A stretch of 64,000 bases of DNA from Vanilla planifolia (Eukaryota; Streptophyta; Magnoliopsida; Asparagales; Orchidaceae), in contig CM043868.1 of the NCBI GenBank assembly GCA_023846275.1, forward strand, positions 18,013,755 through 18,077,754. Reading direction: 5' to 3'. Below are positions 34,801-47,405 of the stretch, one piece after another. The notes beneath the pieces were generated by a model. It was not told the origin of the DNA. It did not search any database and saw only the letters and a list, made by a program, of their open reading frames with translations. Every line of letters starts with the position of its first letter. Positions within the stretch are counted from its first letter, which is position 1. The translations under genes and the position numbers were made by a program.

Positions 34801-36982
34801 TCCATATAACTCAATAAAATACATCTATAATATAAATATATTAGTTTAGAATAAAGCTCATAATATAAAAGGATGATACATGTTAATAAAATGAGTTAGG
34901 GTGACAAAACTTTTATAAGAATATAAACATTCTAACATAAATAGTAACACAAAAATCAGTAGTTGTCATAGAACATAAAAAATCTAAAATTGATATTGAT
35001 ACAAAATTCGAAATGAAATGTAATTATATCCATATGTATATACAACAAGCCTCATACTTATGTAATACATTAGTTTTTCAACCTATGAGTTCTTACATAT
35101 ACTTTAAAGACCATCAGCTAGGTAATTGTTAATAATAAGCATTGCAATATAAGTAAAAAATAAACATAATATGCTTAGTAGATAAATCTCTAGCTACATA
35201 TATTAAAATAATATAAAATATAATTAAAATAACAAAATAATAAGATAAAATAGTAAACAAAAAAAGTATGCATGATAATCTATATAAAAATACTATAACA
35301 ATATGTATATGATAATATAAATATATATAACCAACTTATTATAAGTACATAATATTTTTTGTTTTGTTATTTATTTATTTATTTTATATTCATTTTCTTT
35401 TTTTATTTATCTTTTTCATTCTTTTTTCTTTTCTCATGTCTCTATTTTTATTGGGCTCAGACTTTTTCATGTCCCTCATCTCAACACCTAGGGATCTTAT
35501 ATCATATATCATCATCACAAGTCTTGATATAAAAAAATTGTTATGTCATGCAATGCTCACATTATTAAAAATTTTATAATAATATTAAATAATATTTAAC
35601 AACTTACTTATATCTAATTAATTTGGTTTGCTTACTTTGTGATTCTGAGAAGCATCTTTTATTACTTTTCTTTTCCCTTTATTGATCCTCCTTATTCTCT
35701 ATATTAATTCACATGAATATTTATCAATAATAATATAATTTTCATAAAAGTACTATCCAATAGTTATGTTTAATAAACTATCATCTTTTTTATTACTATT
35801 ATCATATCATACAGTATGATCAACCTTATTATACTATATGGTAAGAATTTACAATGGTGAGTTTGATTACATTAATAAAATGCCATCAATTTAATATCAC
35901 TATCATACTAATATGACCTTAGACATTCAAAAGGGTTGTATTAAGGATCAGACAGATGATTCATAGTAAGTTTATTCAACAACTATCATTTAGTTTGATA
36001 CCAATTTCATATAGTACGATAAATGCATTAGTTATTCTTCTAATTTCAAATAGTATGGTATAATATTTGATATTATATTGTATGATTCATGCATGAAGTT
36101 AGCCAAACAATAAGTCATATAGACAATCTTTATTAATCTATTACAATTCATATCGTACAAGGTGATTTAGGCTTTATTTTAGTATAATCAATCATTTTAA
36201 TACATAGTATCACATATGGATCATAATAGTCTATCATAAATGTTGGATTATATGATCGATAATATATTTTCATAATAACTGCCCTTGATCATAATCATTT
36301 AATAAGGATAATCTTGTGCTATATTTTTTCCATTGTATTGTATAACATGGTTTTCATAACCATATGACTTATCTATTTCATTATTCTAACCAACGATCGA
36401 ATAGATGATGGACCTTGATCACAATCATCTAATAGGGATAATCTTGTGCTATATTTTCTCCATTATATTGTGTAACATGGTTTTCATACCCATATGACCT
36501 GTCTATTTCATTATTCTAACTAATGATCGGATAGATGATCCTCATAATAATATGTGCCCATTGTATTGTATGATATTTTGGTTATACTATTATGATCACT
36601 ACATTGGTCATGGTCGCTTGATAAAAAACAAACCTCTCATTGATTCTCATTGTAGACTCATACCAAGCAATATAAAACAACATATGTTACATTCTACATA
36701 GCTAATAAAATAAGAGTCTCTATCCCCTACGGTGCCAACCCATTCTTTTTGAAATCTATTTCTTTACTCATCCAAATGATGAATACAAGCTTTATGGAGA
36801 AAAACCATGACGAGATCTTATCTCAAATTGTTGTTTCCATAATTTGGGATTATAAATTACTTTTTCTTTGAAGCTTCATCTCTACCCTTCTGATCCACAA
36901 TAATTGCATAAGAGATTAAGATTTTCAATCTTTAGTGGCTCCCTTCCTCTTTCAAGCTCCTTCTTTCCCTTATGCTTTCTCA
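34801..36982. other. AT-rich DNA, probable decayed LTR sequence
   Basis: No gene recognised. The left part continues the LTR that starts at 34778. Repeated ATAGTATGAT-like motifs occur throughout 35800-36560. A 130-bp tandem duplication is annotated separately. The frame at 36935-37147 lies across the start of the segmental duplication and is incidental. Confidence 0.4.
36283..36542. repeat. 130-bp tandem duplication
   Basis: Two units start with CCTTGATCA(T/C)AATCAT (36283 and 36413) and both contain GGATAATCTTGTGCTATATTTT, AACATGGTTTTCATA and ATCG(A/G)ATAGATGAT. The units differ at about a dozen positions by eye. Confidence 0.88.
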
Positions 36983-37515
36983 CTTACCTCCAACTTTTTA
37001 GAGAAGCTTTTAAAGATATTGATTAGAAAGACTCAAATTTTCTCAAGTAGCCCTCATGAGACTCTTCAACTAGAAGGTTCCAAAAACACTTGGTCAATTG
37101 TTCACCAAAATCATTATAGAAATTTTTTAACAAAGTTATTTATTTAATTAATGAAGAGGAATTCTCATTAGCTCTATTTGGCACATTGAAAGAGAATGAA
37201 TTGTCACCTCCAAAGCCCCTCGATCAAAGACAAAAAATGCCTTGAGATAACAAAGATTATCCTTAGAGGGCTCCCCATGATCGATAAGAATACCGTTCTC
37301 TCAATATTTTAGCACTCTTTTAAGAGCACCATCGAAAAAATTTTGCTAGCTATAAAAAAATATGGATTATATCAAAAGTTGAAACCGCTCTTGGGAAATA
37401 ATCAAGACACAATGAAATTTTGTAAGTATCATGAGGACTAAGGCCACACAATTGTTGAATGCAAAGCCTTTAAAGTCTTAATCGAGAGATTGTTGAAAGA
37501 AGGCTGTCTCTAAGA
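36983..37515 (+). pseudogene. Decayed Ty3/gypsy gag remnant in copy B
   Basis: The same gag remnant as in copy A. At 37361-37513 it reads FCKYHED, then a TAA where copy A has CAA, then GHTIVECKAFKVLIERLLKEG. The stop specific to this copy shows that it is no longer under selection. Confidence 0.7.
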
Positions 37516-38889
37516 GTACTGAGAAAAAGTCTTCAAACAAAAATTTTATTTCTAACAAGCTTGTAGGACCAAGTACCATTGAAAAAACCTAGAAAGATAA
37601 TTAAACTCTTTAACGACATTAAAAGAAAAAAACAAAGCCTTTGTTAGAATTGTTTATGTCAATATCAAGATGGAAGCAGTTTCATAGAGCTCTCACATAT
37701 TTGGAGTGGGGACACTTGAAAAGTTTTACCCTAAAAAGTAAAGACACCAAAAGTATGAGTTAACTTATTTTATGAACTCTCTTTTTCTGTTCTCTTGATT
37801 GACATGACTAAGGATTACTTTCAAAGTCTCTTTAAATTTTAGCATCACTTAAATCTTAATTATCGGATTCTTGATGTCTTTCGTTGCTACCAAAATATGG
37901 AAAAATATTGAGAGAGATGACCTTTACTCTTTCTTCTCATAACTCTCGCACAAATGATACTAGAGATAAGGTTTAGACTTCTTTCTTTCCTTCATCGTTG
38001 CTCTATCACATGAAGGATTAGGGAAGCATGGTATTGTATCCTCTCTTTCTTGACATCGCAGTTGCATTACATGACAAATTCAAGAAGCACGGCTTAGACC
38101 TCCCTCTTTTTCTTTTTCGACTATATTGGTAGCTTGCAAAACCTCAAGAAAAATTGATTTTACATCATGTCTCTTCACCACTTTGACAAAAGTTTGATCG
38201 TTGCTTTCCCACGCTTTAAATTATGGCCAAATTACAAATATTGTTTATATATTTTTGTTTTATAACATCCTTTGAAACATGATAATTTGATAGTTTTATA
38301 GATAAATCTTCTTTTTAGAAACATTACACACAACTCTTCATTATAACATAAATGATGATACAATGAGTTAAGGGACCAAATGAAAATATAGAAAATCTTC
38401 GAAAGAAAAAATTAAAAGAAAGAAGAGTGCGAAATACCACTACTTTATTCTAAAAGAATTGTTATTATTTAAATGTCTAGTGAATTTTTAAAATATGATA
38501 AAAAAAAATCTTGGTAAATGGTTCATCTATTAGAGTGTCAATATCATTGATAATCATATAATGATTACTGATTTATAAGTAATACGTACATAACATGAGA
38601 TATGAATAAACCATATTTTATATAATGTCTTAAGATTCAATATGAATGTCATACATAGTATTTGATAGTTATATATTAGAAATTCTTGAAATAAATAACA
38701 TTATAGGTATTTCTCCAATGCTATATAATATGTGAGAAAACTCAAATTACACGCTATGGATTAAAGCCTATGTTTGAATAATACATTCAAACCATTATAT
38801 TTTAGTTAAAAAAATGACATAAGAAAAAGTCTCAAACTAAAATTCTCTAAATTGAAATGTAAAATCAAAATCTATTATGAAACATTGCC

Positions 38890-38894
38890 GTGAT
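38890..38894. repeat. Target-site duplication GTGAT, left
   Basis: GTGAT directly before the left LTR, repeated at 48020-48024 directly after the right LTR. The unoccupied allele-equivalent in copy A reads GCGAT. Confidence 0.93.
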
Positions 38895-39583
38895 TATCAG
38901 GCACCCCACCTTACCAACTACAGTAAATTAAGGATGCTGCATAAGAAATAATCTCGAGTGAGGACAAACCATGCCTAGGTGGGGACCCGACGGTGAGACA
39001 ATTCTAACCCTCTAACCAATCTGGTATATTTTGAACACATTTTAACCAAATCCAAACCATGGAGTTGAAATGAAAACATGTGTATATTAAACTGTATATA
39101 TATACAATAAACCACAAAACTGAAGTACCAAAAAGTACCAAAATGAAACCAAATCCACTCCCACCAAAAATCTATCCCCTCTCACATGTCAGGAGTATAG
39201 TCCTCTCCTGTATCATTATAATCCCCAGCTCTCGGTGTAGTGGATACATGACCTGTGATGAAGCACTAATGAGACATATATATCTCAGCAGATAAATCCA
39301 TTATGTAACCAAGTAAAATAAATCTCCAGATATAAAAGACAAGCCGTGAAACATGATAAAACAAAATCCATCTCATAAACGGTGAAAAATAAACCATATG
39401 AATACCTTCATATCAAATGTCATGCAGTATCAAAAGTAAACCAGATAAACATGTATACCAAATTTCTATTTCCATTATTTTATATGTTATATACTTACTG
39501 GGCCCGATTCCCTTTGAATCATCATTCTCTGGATCCAATCATCATATCAAATGACCTCCAGTCGGCATCCATCCAGTTCATAA

Positions 39584-39794
39584 CACTAGGCAGATATCTG
39601 ATCCGAAGACCGGTACCCTGCGATCTCATCCGCTAGGCCTAGTGCCACCAGGCAGGTATAGTACTGATACCCTACGATCACATCCGCTAGGCCTGGTGTC
39701 ATCAATATATACGGAGGTCATGGTACACATACACACTAGGCAGATATCTGATCCGAAGATCGATACCCTGCGATCTCATCCGCTAGGCCTAGTG
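39584..39794. repeat. Iterated CACTAGG/CCTAGTG repeats in 3' LTR
   Basis: Three related units, each holding a TACCCT(G/A)CGATC(T/A)CATCCG run followed by CTAGGCCT(A/G)GTG, two of them preceded by CACTAGGCAGATATCTGATC. The core CTAGGCCTAG is palindromic. The right LTR carries the same array at 46488-46698. Confidence 0.85.
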
Positions 39795-40247
39795 GTGAGG
39801 ATAATGTCTCCAGGAATCCAATTTTCATTTTTATTTTCCAACCATGTCACACATGTGATAAATATGCCAAAACCATATCAATATGTCCAACCAATTATAT
39901 TTTATCTCATATTATGCTTTTGTTTCAATTTCCTTTTTGTCATCTTTTATGCCTTCAGTTCAATCAGAAAATAACACCATAAAACATATATCAAGCCATG
40001 AGATAAAAGTCATGTAAAGAAAAACTGTAATGCAGCCCATAAGAAACCATGTATCGAAATATAAATAAATACTATTGTGCTATATCACAGGTTACGAATT
40101 TATCTACCTGAATTTGTTGTACCAACTGTCTTACTCACTTCTACTTCTTCTTGATGTCCTACAAGCCCATAAAATACAAAAATAATTATAGCCAAACAGC
40201 GCTTTCTAAAAGCTTTCCCAAACACACCCCAAAATAAATCCCAAAAG

Positions 40248-40460
40248 ACGCTGGACCGGCCACGGTCTGCGCTGGACCGCCCGCGCCCGTCGCTGAACCG
40301 CCCGCGCAGAAAAACTTTCTAAAAGCTTTTTCAAACAGCTTTCTAAATTCCCAAATTTCTTACGCCGTCGCTGGACCGCCCGCTCGGCGCTGGACTGTGC
40401 GTGCTCTCGGCGCTGGACCGGGCGTGCTCGGCACGCTGGACCGCGCGCGCTCGGCATCCG
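40248..40460. repeat. GC-rich CGCTGGACCG minisatellite, short allele
   Basis: The core GCTGGACCG followed by CGCG(C/T)GCTCGGC-like spacers recurs several times in an otherwise AT-rich LTR. This copy has two fewer ~22-bp units than the other LTR. Long minus-strand frames here are caused by the repeat. Confidence 0.85.
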
Positions 40461-41071
40461 GTTCAGCAGCGTAACCTGGTCCAAAGCCTGGACTGGTTCA
40501 CGCCGCCACCTCTCTCTCTCGCGTCCGGCGAAACCGAAATATTTCGCCGGCGAACCTAGAAATTTCTTGCGTCTCTCGCCGGCCAACTGACCGCCGCTTC
40601 CCAAAAAGCTTATAAAAACAACAAAGCAAATAAAATTCTAACCTTCGTTGACCGTCGTCGTCGCGTGCCGAAAATCACGAAAATTCCTCACCGCCGTGCC
40701 TCGCCGCAGTGTTCCCAGAAAAGCGTTTCAAACGCACAAAGTCGGCTGTTTCAAACACGCAAAAATCGGCTTTTATAGCCGCGGCCGAAACCGACTAAAG
40801 GGACGTTCGTGAAACGCATGTTTGCAGAAAACCCCCTCTAAATTTTATATTTTCAAATATACCCTCCGCCAATCGGATTTGAACTAAACCGACATTTAAA
40901 AATTACAAATCTATCCTCAATGTTACAAATTTATCCCAAATCTTCAAAAATTCATAATTTATTCATTAGAGCTCCGAAAATTACAAATTTAACATCGTTG
41001 GATTCGTCTCACAAAGCTCTTTCGTTTAAGCATATAAAAAATACAAATAAGAGAAAACTAGGGCTGTTACA

Positions 41072-41084
41072 ATCTTCCCTCCTT
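41072..41084 (-). other. Gypsy polypurine tract
   Basis: The minus strand reads AAGGAGGGAAGAT immediately before the 3' LTR start TGTAACAGCCC. This is the plus-strand priming site of reverse transcription. Confidence 0.85.
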
Positions 41085-41105
41085 ACAAAAATTTTGTCCC
41101 GAAAT

Positions 41106-44100
41106 TTAGAACAACTCTGGATACTGATTGATCATATCTGTTTCCACTTCCCAGGTAGCTTCTCTTTCTGTTTGACCATTCCATAGGACTTTAACCATAG
41201 GAATGATTTTATTTCTGAGCTTTTTCTCCTGCCTATCAAGTATTCTCACAGGTAGTTCGGGATATGTCAAATCCATTTGAATTTCCATATCTGGGTCCAT
41301 ATAACTAACAACATGGGAGGGATCTGAAACATATCTTCGCAAAGATGAGACATGGAACACATTATGCACACCTGACAATTGAGGAGGCAAAGCAATTTGG
41401 TATGCCACTTGTCCAACCCTTCTTAGGATTTGGAAAGGACCAATGAATTTAGGCTTTAATTTTCCTGCTCTTCCAAACCTTATGACACCTTTTATTGGAC
41501 TTACCTTGATAAAAACATGTTCCCCCTCGTGGAACTCAATCATTCGATGTTTTGCGTCATAATACTTTTTTTGTCTGTCCTGAGCTGTTTTTATTCTGTC
41601 TCGAATAATTCTGATCTTTTCTGTTGCTTCTTCAACAAATCCAGGACCGAGCAAATTTCTTTCCTTCCCTTCATTCCAGCACAAAGGTGATTGACATTTT
41701 CTCCCATACAGTGCTTCATAGGGTGCCATCCCAATGCTGGACTGATGGCTATTATTATAAGCAAATTCCACCAAAGGTAAGTGGCTTTCCCAATCTCCAC
41801 CAAAATCCAAGATGCAAAGTCATAGCAAATCTTCCAAGGTTTTGATAGTTCTCTCTGTCTGACCATCTGTTTGAGGATGAAAGGCTGTGCTGAAACGCAA
41901 TCTCGTACCAAAAGCTTGATGCACATTCTTCCAGAAGTGAGAAGTAAATTTAGGGTCTCTGTCAGATATAATGACTTTTGGAATCCCATGCAATCTGATA
42001 ATCTAACTCACATATATCTGAGCTAACTTCTCTGCAGAATAAGTAGTTTTAACAGCTAAAAAGTGAACAGATTTTGTTAGCCTATCAACAATTATCCAGA
42101 TTGAGTCATGACCTGTAGGTGACCTAGGCAAACCGATCACAAAATCTATTGCCACTTCCTCCCATTTCCATTCTAGAATAGGTAATGACTGCAACAACCC
42201 CCCAGGTTTTTGTTGCTCTCCTTTCACCTGCTGACAAATTAAGCATTTTTGAACCCAGTTAGAAACATCCTTCTTCAATCCTGGCCACCAGTATTGTTGT
42301 CTCAATTCTTGATACATTTTATTCTCGCCTGGATGTATTGAATACCAAGAGTTATGAGCTTCCTTTAATAACAAATCCCTAAGTTGTTGATGTGCTGGTA
42401 TGCATAACCTGCCTTGAAGTCTAAGTAAACCAGCCTGGTCCAATTGAAAAGTAGATTCCTGTCCTTCCTGAACCCTCTGTATTATCTTTTGCAATTCAAG
42501 ATCTTCTCCCTGATCGTCTTTAATAGAGGCCAACCAATCTGGTCTTACTGATAAGTGTGCCAGCAAAGCCGTATTTCTTCGAATATCTACTTCTAGTTGT
42601 AATTTATCCATCTCAAAAATTAATTGTTTTTCTTCTGTGATAGTCAAAATGCTACTAATACTAGCTTTCCTGCTAAGAGCATCAGCGACCACATTCGCTT
42701 TCCCAGGATGGTAAGTGATTTCCACATCATAATCTTTAATAAACTCCAGCCACCTTCGTTGCCTGAGATTTAGTTCCTTCTGAGGAAAAATATACTTTAA
42801 ACTCTGATGATCAGTGAAAACCACACACTTAACTCCATACAAATAATGCCTCCAGATTTTTAAGGCAAAAACTACAGCTGCTAACTCCAAATCGTGCACA
42901 GGATAATTCTTTTCATGTATCTTAAGCTGTCTAGATGCATAAGAAATTACTTTCTTATTTTGCATCAATACACAGCCAAGACCTTGCAAAGATGCATCAC
43001 TGTATATATGATAACCTTCTGTGCCTTCTGGTAATATTAGAATTGGGGCTGAAACCAATTTATTCTTCAATATTTGGAAGCTATCCTCACAAGCTGCATC
43101 CCATTCAAACTTTATTGCTTTTCGCGTCAAATTTGTTAAGGGTGAGGCTATTTGGGAAAAGCCTTTCACAAACTTTCTGTAATACCCAGCCAAACCCAAG
43201 AAACTTCTAACTTCTGTTACTGTTGTAGGCCTTGGCCAATCTACAATGGTAGAAATCTTCTGAGGATCAACTGAGATTCCTTCTGCACTCACTACATGCC
43301 CCAAAAACAAGACCTTGGACAGTCAAAATTCGCATTTAGAGAATTTAGCAAATAGCTGATTTTCTTTCAAAGTCTGCAATGTTAAATGTAGATGTGCAGC
43401 GTGTTCTTCTAGGGATTTAGAATATATCAATATATCATCAATGAAGATAATGATAAACTGATCTAAATATTTCTTGAACACGCGATTCATCAAATCCATA
43501 AAAGCTGCTGGTGCATTTGTCAGTCCAAAAGGTAGCACTAAAAATTCATAGTGCCCATACCTGGTCCTGAAAGCTGTTTTGGAAACATCTTCTGTCTTAA
43601 TTTTCAGTTGATGATATCCAGATCTCAGGTCAATTTTTGAAAATATTGCTGCTCCTTGCAACTGATCAAATAGATCATCAATCCGCGGCAAAGGATATTT
43701 GTTTTTGATAATAATTTTGTTGATTTCCCGGTAGTCAATGCACATGCGAAGACTATCATCTTTCTTCTTCACAAACAAAATAGGTGCACCCCATGGGGAT
43801 ACACTGGGTCTGATAAATCCCTTGTCTAATAATTCCTGAATTTGCACCTTTAATTCTTGAAGCTCGGCTGGTGCCATACGATAAGGAGCTTTGGAAATTG
43901 GCTCAGCGCCTGAAATCAACTGAATTTCAAATTCTATTTCTCTATCAGGAGGTAATCCAGGCAACTCTTCTGGAAAAATGTCTAGATATTCCTGAACAAC
44001 TGGTACCTCTGTGGGTTTACAAAATTTCATGTCCAAATCCACAATAGATACCAAGCATCCTTCGCATCCTTTGCCAAGTAGCTTTTGTGCCTTGAGCATA

Positions 44101-44726
44101 GATATTAAAGGAATTTTCCTTCCTTGGCCGAAGTAAATTAATTTATCTTCCCCAGGGATTTGAATTTCAATCCGCTTTTCATAGCAATCAATTTTCACTT
44201 TATGATCAAACAGCCAATCCATGCCAAAAATTACATCAAATTCTGTAATAGGAAGAATATGCAATAATGTCAAGAATTTTCTTCCCTTGATGTATATCTC
44301 TTCTTCAATAAAATTCTCCACTCGGATATTATTTCCATCAGGAATTTTAACCATTAACAGGTCCTTCACAGGTTGCAACAAAATATCTAGCTGACTCAAT
44401 ATACGAGTCGAGAGAAAAGAGTGTGATGCCCCACAATCAAAAAGAACAGAGACAGGTAAACTTTGCAAAGAGAGCATACCAGTGATAACATCCGTAGAAT
44501 GTGGAGCTTCCTGCTGAGTAATAGAATAAATGCGAGCCTGACCTTCCCTGCCTGCTGCCCCACCATGGGCTGCGCTGCCTGAAGTTGCCATAGATCCACG
44601 GCCTCTACCATGGTTCGCACTCCCTCTGCCTCCACTGGTTGGGGTATTGGCAGCTTTCATGTCTGATACTTTAGGGCAATCTCGTGCCATGTGCCCTATT
44701 TCATTGCATAAAAAACATTTAATTGG
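41106..44726 (-). pseudogene. Gypsy pol: protease, RT, RNase H, integrase, chromodomain-like tail
   Basis: Read right to left in one frame. A zinc knuckle [14 protein letters not shown] lies near 44715-44672. The protease has [13 protein letters not shown]. The reverse transcriptase has [23 protein letters not shown] and FIDDILIYS (about 43440). RNase H has [13 protein letters not shown] and FTDHQSLKY. The integrase zinc motif (H...H...CLIC) lies near 42360-42240; its core has [18 protein letters not shown] and ISDRDPKF, then FAYNNSHQSSIGMAPYEALY. The tail, VKVLWNGQTEREATWE, is chromodomain-like. Nonsense codons: TGA 43323-43325 (at the Trp of CEFW), TAG 42003-42005, TGA 41820-41822 (at a former Arg codon). 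No frameshift is seen, and all visible catalytic Asp residues are kept, so it is dead only by point mutation. Confidence 0.95.
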
Positions 44727-45656
44727 TCACACAAAATCAAATCTGCACTCCCCTGTATGCCATCTACCACAACGCCCACATCGACTGGTCCCACTAGAAC
44801 CAAAACTAGTCCTACTGGTACTAGGTTCATAAGGTCTGAACCTACTGAATCTGGCATAACTAGTACCCCCTCCTCGGGAAAAACTGGGACCACCTCTCCT
44901 CCCTGTGAGTCTGGATGTAGATCCTGAAAAGCTTCCCTTTTCTCTCCCTCTACTAGTCTCCAATATACCCAACTCCAACTCAACTGTACGGGCACTCTCT
45001 AATAATTCTATATAGCTCGTGGTCCGTACAACCACCAATGCTGCCCGGATATCATCACGCAGACCTCTTCGAAACATATAACATCGCTGCTCTTCTGGTG
45101 TTACTAAGTGAGGTACGTATCTGGCTAGATGTGCAAACTTATGTTCATAGGCAGTGACTGACAGATTTCCTTGCCTGAGATTACTTAATTCCTCCCTCAT
45201 CTTGGCTTTAATAGATACTGACATAAACCACTGTTCAAACTCCCATGTGAATTCTTCCCAGGATATTTCTTTCATTGGCCGACCCATAAATCTGGTTCTG
45301 TGGCGCGAACTCCACCAAAGTCTAGCAGCATCTTTCAGCATAAGCACCGCTAAAGCCACCTTCTTGTCTTCTGGGCAAGACATGCCTTCGAATATAATAT
45401 TCATTTGATCTAACCAGTTCTCAGCAATCATTGGATCTTCCTCTCCAGCAAAATAAGGTAGATGCATCCGCTGGAACTGATCCACCACCAGTTCAATAGA
45501 TGCCTCAGTGACTTGATTACTGGTGCCTCCGATAGATCTCAGCAACGAAACAAGGGTTTGAGCCAACTCTTGTTGTGTGTCCCCTTGCTGCTCTTTACCG
45601 TTGCCCTTATCCATGTTTCCTGACTCAGATCTCTCCTTGGCCTGATTATACTGCAA
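44727..45656 (-). pseudogene. Gypsy gag, ended by premature TGA
   Basis: A 309-residue capsid-type protein. Its gag core shows FAGEEDPMIAENWLDQM, LMLKDAARLWW, WEEFTWEFEQWF, LRQGNLSVTAYEHKFAHLARY and a Ser/Gly/Arg-rich tail. The first Met is at 45656, with another at 45614. The frame ends at a TGA (44727-44729) just before the zinc knuckle, which continues in the same frame downstream, so gag lacks its nucleocapsid motif. In related chromoviruses gag and pol are one polyprotein, so this stop is taken as a mutation, not a planned terminator. Confidence 0.93.
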
Positions 45657-45783
45657 TCCTATAAAACCAGGAAGGCATATAGAAATTTATAGTGGAAATA
45701 GAAGCTAAAAGTACATATAAGACTACAATGCATGTGCTGTGTAAGTGTCCTCACTCACATTTTCCACCTAATCCTGAACCAAG

Positions 45784-45795
45784 GCTCTGATACCA
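45784..45795 (-). other. Gypsy primer-binding site
   Basis: The minus strand reads TGGTATCAGAGC, a perfect match to the 3' end of plant initiator-Met tRNA, three bases after the 5' LTR. Confidence 0.95.
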
Positions 45796-46487
45796 CCTTG
45801 TCAGGCACCCCACCTTACCAACTACAGTAAATTAAGGATGCTGCATAAGAAATAATCTCGAGTGAGGACAAACCATGCCTAGGTGGGGACCCGACGGTGA
45901 GACAATTCTAACCCTCTAACCAATCTGGTATATTTTGAACACATTTTAACCAAATCCAAACCATGGAGTTGAAATGAAAACATGTGTATATTAAACTGTA
46001 TATATATACAATAAACCACAAAACTGAAGTACCAAAAAGTACCAAAATGAAACCAAATCCACTCCCACCAAAAATCTATCCCCTCTCACATGTCAGGAGT
46101 ATAGTCCTCTCCTGTACCATTATAATCCCCAGCTCTCGGTGTAGTGGATACATGACCTGTGATGAAGCACTAATGAGACATATATATCTCAGCAGATAAA
46201 TCCATTATGTAACCAAGTAAAATAAATCTCCAGATATAAAAGACAAGCCGTGAAACATGATAAAACAAAATCCATCTCATAAACGGTGAAAAATAAACCA
46301 TATGAATACCTTCATATCAAATGTCATGCAGTATCAAAAGTAAACCAGATAAACATGTATACCAAATTTCTATTTCCATTATTTTATATGTTATATACTT
46401 ACTAGGCCCGATTCCCTTTGAATCATCATCCTCTGGATCCAATCATCATATCAAATGACCTCCAGTCGGCATCCATCCAGTTCATAA

Positions 46488-46698
46488 CACTAGGCAGATA
46501 TCTGATCCGAAGACCGATACCCTGCGATCTCATCCGCTAGGCCTAGTGCCACCAGGCAGGTATAGTACTGATACCCTACGATCACATCCGCTAGGCCTGG
46601 TGTCATCAATATATACGGAGGTCATGGTACACATACACACTAGGCAGATATCTGATCCGAAGATCGATACCCTGCGATCTCATCCGCTAGGCCTAGTG
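46488..46698. repeat. Iterated CACTAGG/CCTAGTG repeats in 5' LTR
   Basis: The same three-unit array as at 39584-39794, with one visible base difference (ACCGATACC here, ACCGGTACC there). Confidence 0.85.
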
Positions 46699-47152
46699 GT
46701 GAGGATAATGTCTCCAGGAATCCAATTTTCATTTTTATTTTCCAACCATGTCACACATGTGATAAATATGCCAAAACCATATCAATATGTCCAACCAATT
46801 ATATTTTATCTCATATTATGCTTTTGTTTCAATTTCCTTTTTGTCATCTTTTATGCCTTCAGTTCAATCAGAAAATAACACCATAAAACATATATCAAGC
46901 CATGAGATAAAAGTCACGTAAAGAAAAACTGTAATGCAGCCCATAAGAAACCATGTATCGAAATATAAATAAATACTATTGTGCTATATCACAGGTTACG
47001 AATTTATCTACCTGAATTTGTTGTACCAACTGTCTTACTCACTTCTGCTTCTTCTTGATGTCCTACAAGCCCATAAAATACAAAAATAATTATAGCCAAA
47101 CAGCGCTTTCTAAAAGCTTTCCCAAACACACCCCAAAATAAATCCCAAAAGA

Positions 47153-47405
47153 CGCTGGACCGGCCACGGTCTGCGCTGGACCGCCCGCGCCCGTCGCTGA
47201 ACCGCCCGCGCAGAAAAACTTTCTAAAAGCTTTTCCAAACAGCTTTCTAAATTCACAAATTTCTTACGCCGTCGCTGGACCGCCCGCTCGGCGCTGGACC
47301 GCGCGTGCTCTCGGCGCTGGACCGGGCGTGCTCGGCACGCTGGACCGTGCGTGCTCGGCACGCTGGACCGTGCGCGCTTGGCGCTGGACCGCGCGCGCTC
47401 GGCAT
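47153..47405. repeat. GC-rich CGCTGGACCG minisatellite, long allele
   Basis: Has the additional units GCACGCTGGACCGTGCG(T/C)GCT relative to the 3' LTR. Because LTRs are identical at insertion, the change arose after integration. Confidence 0.85.

Larger units (their letters stand above)
36983..38894. repeat. Segmental duplication, copy B, left part
   Basis: Matches 11106-13015 of copy A in order and orientation. The match continues at 48025 on the far side of the gypsy element. The last five bases, GTGAT, are the left target duplication of that insertion. Confidence 0.93.
38895..41071 (-). repeat. Gypsy 3' LTR (2177 bp)
   Basis: Plus-strand ends are TATCAGGCACC (TG changed to TA) and GGGCTGTTACA. 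Open frames inside it are by-products of its repeats and have near-identical twins in the other LTR. Confidence 0.97.

Noticed and set aside
39642..39974. 110-residue frame, present again at 46546-46878
   Set aside because: It lies in the gypsy LTR across its palindromic repeats; duplicated only because LTRs are duplicated.
40206..40604. Arg-rich 132-residue frame (and 47110-47552 counterparts)
   Set aside because: Translation of the GC-rich LTR minisatellite; not a gene.
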